64,000 nt of DNA from Bufo bufo (Eukaryota > Chordata > Amphibia > Anura > Bufonidae), in NCBI RefSeq assembly GCF_905171765.1, contig NC_053390.1, forward strand, positions 331,792,294-331,856,293. The letters are read 5' to 3'. Below, one piece after another: positions 10,484 to 23,061 of the stretch. The first letter of the stretch is position 1; each line of letters opens with the position of its first letter. A program made the translations under genes and the position numbers. The notes below the pieces were generated by a model. The model saw only the letters and a list, made by a program, of their open reading frames with translations, did not search any database and was not told where the DNA came from.

Positions 10484-13400
10484 GGTTACATTCAGAGATT
10501 TTAAATACCGCCATTTGGTGCACCAATATTGAATTCAGGCCTACACTGGTTCAGGCACTGTGAGATACCCCCTCTACATACAGGGGTTTGAATTAGGCAT
10601 TTGAAATACAGCCTTTTTGTGCAAAGATATATTTACTGCAGGCCTACACTGGTTCAGGGCGTGTGTGATCCCCCCTATACATACAGGGGTTTGAATTAGG
10701 CATTTGAAATACAGCCATTTGAAATACAGCCATTTTTTGCAAAGATATATTTACTTCAGGCCTACAGAGGTTCAGGCCCTCTGAGATACCACCTCTACAT
10801 ACAGGGGTTTGAATTAGACATTTGAAATACAGCCATTTTGTGCAAAAATATATTTACTGCAGGCCTACACTGATTCAGGGCGTGTGTGATCCCCCCTATA
10901 CACACAAGGGTTTGAATTAGGCATTTGAAATACAGCCATTTGAAATACAGCCTTTTTGTGCAAAGATATATTTACTTCAGGCCTACAGAGGTTCAGGCCC
11001 TCTGAGATACCACCTCTACATACAGGTGTTTGAATTAAGCATTTGAAATGCAGCCATTTGAAATACAGCCATTTTGTGCAAAGATATATTTACTTCAGGC
11101 CTACAGAGGTTAAGGCCCTTTGAGATACCACCTCTACATACAGGGGTTTGAATTAGGCATTTGAAATACAGCCATTTGAAATACAGCCATTTTGTGCAAA
11201 GATATATTTACTTCAGGCCTACAGAGGTTCAGGCCCTCTGAGATACCACCTCTACATACACGGGTTTGAATTAGGCATTTGAAATACAGCCTTTTTGTGC
11301 AAAGATATATTTACTGCAGGCCTACACTGGTTCAGGGCATGTGATCCCCCCTATACATACAGGGGTTTGAATTAGGCATTTGAAATACAGCCATTTTGTG
11401 CAAAGATATATTTACTTCAGGCCTACAAAGGTTCAGGCCCTCTGAGATACCACCTCTACATACAGTGGTTTGAATTAGACATTTGAAATACAGCCATTTT
11501 GTGCAAAGATATATCTACTGTAGGCCTACACTGGTTCAGGGCGTGTGTGATCCCCCCTATACATACAAGGGTTTGAATTAGGCATTTGAAATACAGCCAT
11601 TTGAAATACAGCCATTTTGTGCAAAGATATATTTACTTCAGGCCTACACTTGTTCAGGGCGTGTGTGATTCCCCCTATACATACAGGGGTTTGAATTAGG
11701 CATTTGAAATACAGCCATTTGAAATACAGCCATTTTGTGCAAAGATATATTTACTTCAGGCCTACACTTGTTCAGGGCGTGTGTGATCCCCCTATACATA
11801 CAGGGGTTTGAATTAGGCATTTGAAATACAGCCATTTTGTGCAAAGATATATTTACTTCAGGCCTACAGAGGTTCAGGCCCTCTGAGGTACCACCTCTAT
11901 ATACAGGGGTTTGAATTAAGCATTTGAAATGCAGCCATTTGAAATACAGCCATTTTGTGCAAAGATATATTTACTTCAGGCCTACAGAGGTTCAGGCCCT
12001 CTGAGATAGCACCTCTACATACAGGGGTTTGAATTAGGCATTTGAAATACAGCCATTTGAAATACAGCCATTTTGTGCAAAGATATATTTACTTCAGGCC
12101 TACACTGGTTCATGGCGTGTGTGATCCCCCCTATACATACAGGGGTTTAAATTAGGCATTTGAAATACAGCCATTTGAAATACAGCCTTTTTGTGCAAAG
12201 ATATATTTACTGCAGGCCTACACTGGTTCAGGGCGTGTGTGATCCCCCCTATACATACAGGGGTTTGAATTAGGCATTTGAAATACAGCCATTTGAAATA
12301 CAGCCATTTTGTGCAAAGATATATTTACTTCAGGCCTACAGAGGTTCAGGCCCTCTGAGATACCACCTCTACATACAGGGGTTTGAATTAGGCATTTGAA
12401 ATACAGCCATTTGAAATACAGCCATTTTGTGAAAAGATATATTTACTGCAGGCCTACACTGATTCAGGGCGTGTGTGATCCCCCCTATACATACAGGGGT
12501 TTGAATTAGGCATTTGAAATACAGCCATTTGAAATACAGCCATTTTGTGCAAAGATATATTTACTTCAGGCCTAGAGAGGTTCAGGCCCTCTGAGATATC
12601 ACCTCTACATACAGGGGTTTGAATTAGGCATTTGAAATACAGCCATTTGAAATACAGCCATTTTGTGCAAAGATATATTTACTTCAGGCCTATAGAGGTT
12701 CAGGCCCTCTGAGATACCACCTCTACATACAGGGGTTTGAATTAGGCATTTGAAATACAGCCATTTGAAATACAGCCATTTTGTGCAAAGGTATATTTAC
12801 TGCAGGCCTACACTGATTCAGGGCGTGTGTGATCCCCCCTATACATACAGGGGTTTGAATTAGGCATTTGAAATACAGCCATTTGAAATAGAGCCATTTT
12901 GTGCAAATATATATTTACTTCAGGCCTACAGAGGTTCAGGCCCTCTGAGATACCACCTCTACATACAGGGGTTTGAATTAGGCATTTGAAATACAGCCAT
13001 TTGAAATACAGCCATTTTGTGCAAAGGTATATTTACTGCAGGCCTACACTGATTCAGGGCGTGTGTGATCCCCCCTATACATACAGGGGTTTGAATTAGG
13101 CATTTGAAATACAGCCATTTGAAATACAGCCATTTTGTGCAAAAATATATTTACTTCAGGCCTACAGAGGTTCAGGCCCTCTGAGATACCACCTCTACAT
13201 ACAGGGGTTTGAATTAGGCATTTGAAATACAGCCATTTGAAATACAGCCATTTTGTGCAAAGGTATATTTACTGCAGGCCTACACTGATTCAGGGCGTGT
13301 GTGATCCCCCCTATACATACAGGGGTTTGAATTAGGCATTTGAAATACAGCCATTTGAAATACAGCCATTTTGTGCAAAGATATATTTACTGCAGGCCTA

Positions 13401-14062
13401 CACTGGTTCAGGGCGTGTGTGATCCCCCCTATACATACAGGGGTTTGAATTAGGCATTTGAAATACAGCCATTTTGTGCAAAGATATATTTACTTCAGGC
13501 CTACAGAGGTTCAGGCCCTCTGAGATACCACCTCTACATACAGGGGTTTGAATTAGGCATTTGAAATACAACCATTTCGTGCAAAGATATATTTACTTCA
13601 GGCCTACACTGGTTCATGGCGTGTGTGATCCCCCCTATACTTACTGGGGTTTGAATTAGGCATTTGAAATACAGCCATTTGAAATACAGCCTTTTTGTGC
13701 AAAGATATATTTACTGCAGGATTACACTGGTTCAGGGCGTGTGTAATCCCCCCTATACATACAGGGGTTTGAATTAGGCATTTGAAATACAGCCATTTGA
13801 AATACAGCCATTTTGTGCAAAGATATATTTACTTCAGGCCTACACTGGTTCAGGGCGTGTGTGTGATCCCCCCTATACATACAGGGGTTTGAATTAGGCA
13901 TTTGAAATACAGCCATTTTGTGCAAAGATATATTTACTTCAGGCCTACAGAGGTTCAGGCCCTCTGAGATATCACCTCTACATACAGGGGTTTGAATTAG
14001 GCATTTGAAATACAGCCATTTCAAATACAGCCATTTTGTGCAAAGAAATCTCTAATTAAGGC
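10484..14062 (+). repeat. 3.5-kb tandem array, about 31 monomers of 103-120 bp
   Basis: Each monomer contains GGGGTTTGAATTAGGCATTT, GAAATACAGCCATTT, GTGCAAAGATATATTTAC and TCAGGCCTAC. Length varies mainly by one or two copies of a 15-bp CATTTGAAATACAGC piece. Two classes differ downstream: class A has CAGAGGTTCAGGCCCTCTGA, a 6-bp hairpin, and class B has CACTGGTTCAGGGCGTGTGT. From about 12688 to 13280 the order is A-B-A-B-A-B. The array lies between promoter and transposase start. Confidence 0.95.
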
Positions 14063-14165
14063 CTACACTGGTTCAGGCCGTGTGAGATACACCCTTTACA
14101 TACTGTCGTTCTTTTCTACTATTAATTAAACACCCATTTAGGGCAAGATCCTAAGTTCAAAAAAT

Positions 14166-17100
14166 ATGAGGAGAGCGTCAAAAAAGGGACGTGGCCCAGG
14201 TTGTGGTGCTGCTGGTGGAGCTCCTGTTGCAGGGAGAGGACGTGGTCGATCTGTGCCAGCTACACGCACAAGTGAAACCCCTTCCTCAGGTTTGAGTATG
14301 CGACAAAACCTGCAGCAGTATTTGGTTGGGCCTAATGCTGCTCTACGAATGGTGAGGCCTGAACAAGTACAGGCAATAGTAGATTGGGTTGCTGACAGTG
14401 GATCCAGTTCCTTCACATTGTCTCCCACCCAGTCTCCTGCTGAAAGACCACAGTTGGCACCTGCAGCTGATGTCCATCAGACTTTCACCTCACCCCCTTG
14501 CAAATCAGCCAAGCAGTCTTAGCCCCAAGTCATGCAGCAGTCTCTTCTGCTTTTTGATGACTCTGTTAGCTGGGTTTCCCAGGGCCATCCACCTAGCCCT
14601 GCCCCAGAAGTGGAAGAGATGCCCAACTACTTATTTTTCATGATGAGTACATGGGAGGACCATCGCAGCACGTCTCGGATGATGACGAAACACAGGTGCC
14701 AACTGCTGGGGCTTTCGAAAGTGTGCAGACCGACAAGGAAGTCAGGGGTGAAGACTGGGTGGAAGATGATGTGGAGGACAATGAGGTCCTCAACCCCACA
14801 TGGAATCAAGGTCATGCGAGTGACCGATGTAGTTCGGAGGAAGAGGCGGTGGTCGCACAGAGCCACCAGCACAGCAGAAGAGGGAGCAGGGTGCAAAAGC
14901 GGAGCGGCCGTCCCCTAGACAGTAGGCCTGCTACTGCCCACCGCAGTAAGGGACCATGCACACCAAAGCCAGCTCCAAGGAGTTCCCTGGCGTGGCAGTT
15001 CTTCAGACAATGTGCTGACGACAAGACACGAGTGGTTTGCACGCTGTGCAATCAGAGCCTGAAGCGAGGCATAAACGTTCTCAACCTAAGCACAACCTGC
15101 ATGACCAGGCATTTACAAAGCACGAGCTGTAGTGGAGTAGACACCTCAAAAACCAAGAAAGGTCTCTGGCTCCTCCTGCTTCCTCTTCTGCTGCAGTCAC
15201 GGCCTCTTCATCCACCTCTGGAGTGACAGTGCCACCTGGCACCCCACAAACAGAGGATCTGCCAGCAACACCAACATCTGGGTCACCAAGCATCTCCACA
15301 ATGTCCCACGCAAGCGTTCAGCTCTCCATATCCCAAATACTGGAGAGGAAGAGGAAGTACCCCCCTACCCACCCGCGATCCCTAGCCCTGAATGACAGCA
15401 TTTCTAAATTACTGGCATTTGAAATGCTGTCATTCCGTCTGGTGGAGACGGATAGTTTTAAAGGCCTTATGGCGGTGGCTGTCCCACAGTACGTCGTGCC
15501 CAGCCGCCATTACTTTTCTAGGCGAGCCATCCCTACCCTGCACAACTAAGTAGGGGACAAAATCAGGTAAACAGCACACTGGGTAAATGCAGTGGCGGCT
15601 GCGCCTGAGGCGGATAGCAGTTTGGCGCATGTCCTTCCACCACCGAGGATTGCAGGGCGCTTCAGTTAGCTTCCTGTTGTTTCCTCCTCCTACTCTGCTT
15701 CCTCATCCTCTACCAGCTCCTCATCCGGTCAGCGTAACACCTTCACCACCAACTTCAGCACAGCCAGGGGTAAACGACAGCAGGCAGTTTTAAAACTTAT
15801 CTGTTTGGGGGACAAACCCCACACTGCCAGGAGCTGTGGACGGGCCTTGAACAATAGACTGATGAGTGGTTTGTGCCAGTCAGCCTCAAGCCCGGCCTGG
15901 TGGTGTGCGATAATGGGCGAAATCTCATAGCAGCTCTGGGACTAGCCAGTTTGACGCACATCCCTTGCCTGGCGCATGTGATGAATTTGGTGGTGCAGAG
16001 ATTCCTTAAAAATTACCCCGACATGTCAGAGCTGCTGCATAAAGTGCAGGCCGTCTGTGCGCACTTTAGGCGTTCTCACCCTGCTGCTGCTCGCCTGGAA
16101 CTCCACCTTGCACATGCTGGCCAGATTGTGCGAGCAGCAGCGGGTGATAGTGGAGTTTCAGCTGCAGCACGCACGGGTAAGTTGCTCGGCGGAACAGCAC
16201 CACTTCACCACCAATGACTGGGCCTCCATGCGAGACCTGTGTTCCTTGTTGCACTGTTTCGAGTACTCCACCAACATGGCCAGTGCCGATAACGCCGTTC
16301 TCAGCGTTACTATCCCACTTCTATGCCTCCTTGAAAAAACTCTGCTGGCGATGATGGAAGAGGATGTGGCACAGGAGGAGGAGGAGGAGGAGGAGGAAGA
16401 GGAATCATTTCGTAGGGTTTCCGGCCAGTCATTCCCAGTGGCTCCAAGGGTGGGTTCCTGCACCCACAAACCCAAGGTACACAATTGTCCAGCCAGGGCA
16501 CAGTTCTGGAGGATGAGGAGGTGGAGAATGAGGAGATGGAGGAGGACGAACCATGTTCACAGCAGGGTGGCACCCAGACCAGCTTATGGCCATCACTGGT
16601 GCGTGGATGGGGGGATACAGAGGACACAGACGATACACGTCCCAGAGAGGACAGCTTTTCGTTGCCTCTGGGCAGCCTGGCACACATGAGCGATTACATG
16701 CTGCAGTGTCTCCGCAACGACCGCCGAGTTGCCCACATTCTAACTTGTGCTGATTACTGGGTGGCCACGCTGCTGGATCCCTGTTACAAGGACAATGTAC
16801 CGTCCTTAATTCCCTCACTGGAGCGTGAAGGTAGGGTAGGCATGGCCGAAACCTCAGAAGGTAGGGTTAGCATGGCCGAAATGTGGAAAACCTTTGTTAG
16901 CACGCCACAACAACCAGCACCACCAGCTGATATGGAACGTCTTAGAAGGAGGCAGCATTTCACCAACATGGTGGAGCAGTATGTGTGCACACGCCTACAC
17001 GTACTGAATGACGGGTCTGCCCCCTTCAACTTCTGGGTCTCCAAATTAGGCACATAGCCTGAGCTTGCCCTTTACGCCTTGGAGGTGCTGGCCTGCCCTG

Positions 17101-17258
17101 CAGCCAGTGTATTATCTGAACGTGTGTTTAGCACGGCAGGAGGCGTCATCACAGACAAGCGCAGCCGCCTGTCCACAGCCAATGTGGATAAGCTCACGTT
17201 CATTAAAATGAACCAGGCATGGATCCCTCAGGACTTGTCCGTACCTTGTCCAGAATAG
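14166..17258 (+). pseudogene. hAT transposase with BED finger, frame-broken
   Basis: The start ATG at 14166 opens an Arg/Gly-rich N-terminus (RRASKKGRGPG, GRGRGR) and MRQNLQQYLVG. After frame changes come an acidic linker, the BED finger (Cys codons 15038 and 15047, His 15110; SLAWQFFRQ before it), ERKRKYPPTHP, then VVCDNGRNLIAAL with a catalytic-type Asp and HIPCLAHVMNLV. A run of Glu codons follows at about 16375-16402. The C-terminal dimerisation domain reads LYALEVLACPAASVLSERVF, then TAGGVITDKRSRLS, ending at TAG 17258. At least four frame breaks and an in-frame TAG at 17056-17058 disable it. It would cut and rejoin hAT ends. Confidence 0.85.
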
Positions 17259-17500
17259 ACATGTATACCGGCACTAACCAGTCATTGTTATACTGCAGCG
17301 CAATTGCTCATGTTTGTATTTTGGATATTTTTACACTCTTTTGGAGTGTACCTTAATTTCAAAAAATTAAATTAAAACCAAAAACCTGTGTTGGCTATCT
17401 CGTCCTCCTCCACCGCCGCTTCCACCTACTCCGCTACGTCCACCACCTCCTCAAACTCCTACTCCATATGGATCTCCACCTCATAAATCCATTTATTTTT
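17259..17500 (+). other. 3' flank of transposase with C-rich CCTCCACCGCC module
   Basis: An A-rich stretch is followed by a CCTCCTCCACCGCC-type run. The same module recurs at 19305-19390 and 63345-63425, each time after a transposase 3' end. It could be a protein-binding or polyadenylation-associated site; function unknown. Confidence 0.5.
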
Positions 17501-18640
17501 TTTGTACGTGTTTTACTTTATACCATTTCACTACTTTGTCATTTACATTTTCGGGTGAAATTCACCAATTTTTGGGTGTATAGTACCACTGCTATACCTA
17601 GTATGACGGTTAAAAAAAAAAAAATTGTCATTAACATTTTCTGGTGAAATTAACCAATTTTTGGGTGTATAGTACCACTGCTATACCTAGTAGGCTGGTT
17701 AACAGACAAAATATATTTGTCAGTTACATTTGCAGTTGAAATTCAACAATTTTTGGGTGTAAAGTACCACTGCTATACCTAGTAGACAGGTTAAACAATA
17801 TAAAAATTGTCTCTTACATTTTATGGTGAAATTCACAAATTTTTGGGTGTGATGTGCCACTGCTCTACCTAGTAGGCCGGTTAAAAAAAATATAAAAAAT
17901 TATCATTAACATTTTCGGGTGAAATTCACAAATTTTTCAGTGTATAGTGCCACTGTTAATACCTAGTATGACGGTTGAAAAAAAAAATTGTCTAACATTT
18001 TCTGGTGAAATTCACCAATTTTTGGGTGTATAGTACCACTGCTATACCTAGTAGGCCGGTTAAAAATAAAATAAAATTATCATTAACATTTTCGGGTAAA
18101 ATTCACCAATTTTTGGGTGTATAGTACCACTGCTATACCTAGTAGGCCGGTTAACAAAAAATATATATTTGTCAGTTACATTTTCTGGTGAAATTCAACA
18201 ATTTTTGGGTGTGAAGTACCACTGCTTTACCTAGTAGACGGGTTAAACAATAAAAAATTTTGTCTCTTACATTTTATGGTGAAATTCACAAATTTTTGGA
18301 TGTGATGTACCACTGCTATACCTAGTAGGCCGGTTAACAAAAAAAATAAATTTTGTCTGTTAAATTTTCTGGTCAAATTCATCAATTTTTGGGTGTAATA
18401 TACCCCTCCTCTACTTAGTTGACAGCTTAATAAATTTCAATAAGTTTTATTTTACATTTTCGGGTGACAATAAACAATTGTTTTCTGTCATAGACCCCTG
18501 CTCTACCAAGTAGACAGGTTAATTCATTTCTGCAATTTCTCTGTTACATTCTTGGGTTGACATTATACAATTTTAGACGTGAATAAACCCCTGCTCTGCA
18601 TAGGTGACAGGGAATAAAATTTCTGAAATGCTTCTTTAAT
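17500..18640 (+). repeat. Second tandem array, about 12 units of about 92 bp
   Basis: Units share GAAATTCACCAATTTTTGGG, TGTATAGTACCACTGC and ATACCTAGTAGGCCGGTT. The last units drift to ATAAACCCCTGCTCTGCATA, which is the unit type in the 3' array of hAT copy 3 (61993-62410). Confidence 0.95.
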
Positions 18641-19240
18641 TGATGCGCGCCACCTCCTTTGATTCAATGCTTAAACTTAAACAAGTTGTACCACATTTAA
18701 GCTTTAATACTTTGTCCCACATTTCCACTATACTCTTTTGGCCAACATTTGCGCCTCAATAGCTTTTCCCACAATTCCGCTTAACTCTTTTGGCCCACAT
18801 TTGGGCTTCTGTAATTTGTCCCACATTTGCTCCTCAATAACTTTTCCCACATTTCTTCTTGATCCCACATTTTTTAAATAAATTTATCTCCCTTAAATTT
18901 GGTCTCTTTTTCTCACGCTCCCTCTCCGGCCTGGAACCCTGATTCCCCGCCACTCGTAATCACAATGGTAGGCGCATAAAAGAACATCGAAAGTTGATAG
19001 AGCAGATATCAAACTGGATCGTGAACATCACGGGGACGTGCGACATGGTGGGTGGGGCAGTAAGTATGCACACGCCTACACAAACTAACTGACAGGGGTC
19101 AGCCCCTGCAACTTCTGCGTCCTCAAATTGGGCACATAGCCTGAGCTTGCCCTTTACGCCTTGGAGGTGCTGGCCTGCTCTACAGCCGATGTATTGTCTG
19201 AACGTGTGTTTAGCACGACTGGAGGGTTATATTTCCCAAT
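18641..19240 (+). pseudogene. Second partial copy of transposase 3' end
   Basis: Sequence at 19085-19230 repeats 17020-17145 (AACTTCTG, GAGCTTGCCCTTTACGCCTT, GTATTGTCTGAACGTGTGTT), so the element holds a duplicated, truncated dimerisation-domain segment. Before it lies unique sequence with repeated TTTTGGCCCACATTTG words, related to 62430-63060 in copy 3. Confidence 0.75.
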
Positions 19241-19694
19241 GTTTTGGGGTGTACCCTAATTTACAAAAATAAAAATAAATTTAAAACCAAAAAGCAGTGT
19301 AGGCTACCTCCTTCTCCTCCACCGCCACGTCCACCTACACCGCCACATCCACCGCCTCCTCAACCTCCTTCTCAATATGGACCTGGTCCTCCTAGATCAA
19401 GATTATTATTTTTAATTTTTATGTATTTTATGTTATTTTAAGTCGTTTCCCTAAACACATTTGTTTGCAGAGCACTTGCCATGCTCTTAACCACATGTTG
19501 ACACCATTTGCAGCCCTCTAGCCCTTTCCATGACATTTTTACAGCCATTTTAGTGCTCAAAAGTTCGGGTCCCCATTGACTTAAATGGGGTTCGGGGTCA
19601 AGTTCGGTTCGAGTTCAGGTCCCGAACTCAAACTTTTTTCTAAAGTTCGGCCGAACCCGTCGAACCCGAACATCCAGGTGTCCGCTCAACTCTA
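19241..19694 (+). repeat. Right terminus of hAT copy 1
   Basis: It contains the C-rich module (19305-19390), then AAAAGTTCGGGT and AAGTTCGGCCGAACCC palindromic words, and ends CGCTCAACTCTA. The Pro-rich frame at 19244-19441 is a by-product of the C-rich module. Confidence 0.8.
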
Positions 19695-20871
19695 AACCAA
19701 TACTTTATTTTCTTCCTCAGCATCTTTAGGTATTGAGGATTTATCTTTCTTTGGACGTTCCTAATGTAGTGGTGTAGGATGGCGTCATTTGCAAATGTTG
19801 TATGTGGCCTTTTTCTTACACTCCTTAGTAACATGTCCTTTTCTTAGACAACCAAAACACAGTTGGTTCTTAAGTACAAACCTTTTCTTTTCATCTGGGG
19901 GCTTCTCCTTGAATTGTTGGCACTTGTGAATGGAGTGGTTCTCTCCACAGAACATACACTTGAAGGTAGTCTGAAGATTCTGTCTCTCTACTGATCCCAG
20001 TAGTAACTTTCAACTTGCTCTCGTAGGTATCTGGACCTTTAGCTGCTGTGTTGGTTGCAAATCTAGTTGCTCTTGCATGTCTTATCTCTCTTGCAGGCCT
20101 TTTTTCTAAGGATTTTAAGACATAAGATGATGTTACTAGATTACATGCTATCCGTGCTTCCTCATTGACGAACTCAGAGAACTCTTTAAAACTTGGGAAG
20201 TTCTTACCTAGATCTAACTGTTTAGTCACATAGCGATTCCATCTAGAAGCCACTTCTTCAGGTAGCTTAGTTAGCATCCTGTGGTTTTCTAGATAGTCGT
20301 TCAGTACTTCTAGTCCTTGAACATGTGGGATGCCATTACTGCATGCTTGCAGGAAGTCACCATACTTTTGGAGTCTGAAGTGTTTTTTAGGACCTATTTT
20401 AGGCCAGTTATTCAGTTTCTCTCTAAAGGCTCTTTGTACTAAGAAAGGATGACGATATCTTGCATTCAATTTTTCCCAAACTTGCTTGTAGGCTTCTTTG
20501 TTTTTTCTATAGAAGTTACCTTCAAGAACTTCCTTTGCTTGCCCACCAACATATCTCTGAAGGTAGAATAACTTGTCCACTGGACTGAAGCAATGATGCT
20601 CATTGATCATTTCAAAGCTTGCCTTCCACTCTCTGAACTTCAGTAGGTCTCCTGAAAATACAGTGGGAAACGTAATGGGAAGTCTAGCGAGGACTGTTCT
20701 CTGTTGTCTTGCTGGGACAATAGTTGTAACATTTTCTTGACCGTTGCAGTGACATCTAGGGATAGAATCACCCGGTTCTATTTTCTCCCTCAGTTCTGAA
20801 TTAGGTGAGTCCCTTTCTTTATCTTTGCTGGTAGAGATAGAGGGTAAATCCACACACCTTTTTCCTAACAC
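19695..20871 (-). pseudogene. BEL/Pao gag: DUF1759-like core and zinc knuckles
   Basis: The 326-aa frame 20871-19891 has TVLARLPITFPTVFSGDLLKF..FREWKASFE, FYLQRYVGGQAKEVLEGNF, and LPEEVASRWNRYVTKQ, the DUF1759 capsid-like core of BEL gag. In another frame, two zinc knuckles follow between 19958 and 19818: CMFCGENHSIHKC and CFGCLRKGHVTKEC. A TGA then ends the frame near 19800, before the site of the hAT insertion. Gag packages element RNA; the frame change before the knuckles shows it is dead. Confidence 0.85.
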
Positions 20872-20879
20872 TGGACTAA

Positions 20880-21822
20880 GCCTCTGTCTTTCTGAGCAGG
20901 GATGGAAGGATAATGACTTATTTCCTCAATAAGTGGTGGAGATTTCCTTCCATTCTCCTGGGAGTATGTAGGAAAGTAGGAGTCTGCTTCATCTCTTAGT
21001 ACAGATTTGAACCTAAAACTACTCTGATTCATATCCTCTTCGTGTACTCTGAATCTGGCTTCTATAATCTTAACTTCTTTCTGCCTTTACAGACTTTTCA
21101 TCTCAGCTTCCATTTGATGGCGCTGTGCATCGATGGCATCTTCCATCTCAATTTCTGCTCTCTTGACAGCAAGTTATTCAACTAATTCCTTTCTTTTAGC
21201 TGAAGTACTTGAGGACTCTGAAATGTAGGTGGCACTTCTGCTAGCAAAGGAAGTTCCACGTGAGATTGTGGTTCCACCTAAGGACTTTGCACAGTCTCAT
21301 AAAAAGCTTGTTCATCCTTCTTCTTGCTTTAACTTCATCATCATTTTCTGCAGATGATAGTTCTCTAATGAGCTTTACCAAATCTTTAGTGACCGCAGTA
21401 CATGTGTCCATGTTCCTTACAATATCCTGGGAAGGTGTCGTAGTTGACCGCAGGTTGACATATGCTGCCATAAGCTCTGATTCAGATTCTTCTACCGTCT
21501 CTACCATATCACTCAAGTTCCTTTTTATACTTTCTTGCTTGAGCTTTCTACGAATGTCTTAATGTATGATTTCCACTTATCATACATCTGGGTGACCTTT
21601 TTCTCTTAATGCTGCTTCTTGCTCCAGATTTTCCAGCATCTTTGAGGTCGGTTTTCTGGTACGTGATGAACGTCTTAATTCATCTATTTGGGCTATATTT
21701 ATTTGAGGCAAGACTAATGCTGCATCAGACTCTTCTACCTCAGACAAGTTCCCTTGCTCTTCAACTTCTACTCTAATCTTTGTGTCCTCTAACAGTGGCA
21801 TGGTAATACTAGGCTCAGACAT
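20880..21822 (-). pseudogene. BEL/Pao gag N-terminal part, fragmented
   Basis: The likely start is ATG at 21822, giving MSEPSITMPLLEDTK and, further on, RRSSRTRKPTSKMLENLEQE. A second piece at 21516-21241 carries AYVNLRSTTTPSQDIVRN. Charged helices, perhaps coiled coil, lie between (minus strand 21190-21040). Frames are broken at about 21560 and 21230. Confidence 0.7.
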
Positions 21823-22849
21823 TTTACTTTTAATGCTATAACAATCAATACGAATATTAAAGGACCTTTCACTTTAAATACAATATTAACAAATGCAGAA
21901 ATAAATGACTTTGACTTTAAATGTAACAGCGATAAATGCAGGCAATAAATGACTTACACTTTAAATGCAATAGAGTCCGTGTATTACAAACTGTTCTTTG
22001 TTTTACTTTAAAGTCTTTTATTCCTGAACACAAAAAAATGTCTCTTTATGCCAAAACCTATGTGCAGTGATAAATAATAAAAGGAAAGCTATGACCTTAT
22101 TCTGAAGAGCAGGAACAAATGTCAGTCTTAAAGGAGACGTGTCCTTTCTTGATTATGTGATGCTCTGCGCTGACTTGCGATGCTCTGCGCAGACTTGCAT
22201 AGCTCTGTGCACACTTGCAATGCTCTGTGCACACTTGCAATGCTCTGTGCAGACTTGCAATGCTCTGTGCAGACTTGCAATGCACTGGCTTGGATATGCT
22301 GCTGCAGGTTTTGGGCCTAGTGGTGGGAAATTAGCTGGCTGCAGTACGTGGTCTCTCCGTGGATAGCGGTGCTGGCACTCTAGCTCTGGACTTTGGCCTC
22401 CCACCATGAGTCTTTCTCTCCCTAGGGATCGCAGGAGAGTTGGAGCTCTTTCTCTAACTATTTTGCCTTTGCCGTTCTGCCACTTTGAGTCGGCTGCAGT
22501 TTGACTAATGCACACGTTCTATGGCCTCTATGGTAGCTCCGCTGAGGTGTCTTTGCTTGCTCACTCAGGGAATATTTGCTGCGCGGGGGTAAATGCTGGA
22601 ACCCTGCTGCTCTAATGCGCTCTTTTCTGTGTAAGTTGAGGAGCGCTATCGCTTCGCCCTCTGAGGGTTATAGTTCCGCTGTGGCAGGTGCAGCACTATG
22701 AAGTACCTTTTGCGCTGTGGCATTAGAAGAATTTTGATATCTCTGACTTTTTAGTCTAACCAGACTATTACTCTGTAATTCCTCTAGTGCCCTTCTATGG
22801 AAGCAGTAGGTTTAAAGAGCACACCAAATGCTTGAAATAACTTATTTAT
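21823..22849 (-). other. BEL/Pao 5' leader
   Basis: Non-coding sequence between LTR and gag start. It holds a 20-bp minisatellite at 22150-22285 and GC-rich sequence around 22340-22700. I could not identify a primer-binding site with confidence. Confidence 0.5.
22150..22285. repeat. 20-bp minisatellite (AATGCTCTGTGCAGACTTGC)
   Basis: About seven imperfect copies of AATGCTCTGTGCAGACTTGC lie in the BEL leader. The short ORFs across it on both strands are repeat translations. Confidence 0.9.
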
Positions 22850-23061
22850 TAACTTCAACTTTTCTTCATATATAACAATGCCGCCTCCGCAGCAGATAGT
22901 CCATGTACAAAACACGTGTTGAATAAAGTATCATAAAATGGCGGTATGCATAAGATGGGGGTTCAACATCTTGTCATTCAACATAAAATGGTGGATATAT
23001 TTCTCTCTTCAGTATCTGTACTCTCACTTTAAGTTATTTAAGCACTTTATGATCTCTTTAA

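Larger units (their letters stand above)
9868..19694 (+). mobile_element. hAT transposon, 9.8 kb, with two internal tandem arrays (hAT copy 1)
   Basis: It begins TAGGGTTGAGCG and ends CGCTCAACTCTA, so the termini are inverted. The flanking 8-mers TACCAATA (9860-9867) and AACCAATA (19695-19702) differ at one base; 8-bp duplications are the hAT signature. Inside, in order: GC-rich palindromic subterminal sequence with repeated AGTTCGGGTTCG, promoter, 3.5-kb array, BED-finger transposase, about 92-bp array, a second partial copy of the transposase 3' end, and the right terminus. It interrupts the BEL protease. A shorter relative lies at 59471-63706. Confidence 0.9.

Noticed and set aside
11644..14024. 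Minus-strand ORFs with repeating MAVFQMPNSNPCMYRG peptides
   Set aside because: They are translations of the tandem array; open frames arise because the monomer length is often a multiple of three.
10484..14062. CRISPR-like or centromeric satellite array
   Set aside because: There are no unique spacers, and the array lies inside one hAT element bounded by termini and a target duplication.
16158..16484. Poly-Ser minus-strand ORF and poly-Glu plus-strand run
   Set aside because: Both come from a GAG repeat in the acidic region of the hAT transposase; only the plus-strand reading fits the gene.
19244..19441. Proline-rich 65-aa ORF
   Set aside because: Produced by the C-rich module of the hAT right end; the same module elsewhere is not in a conserved frame.
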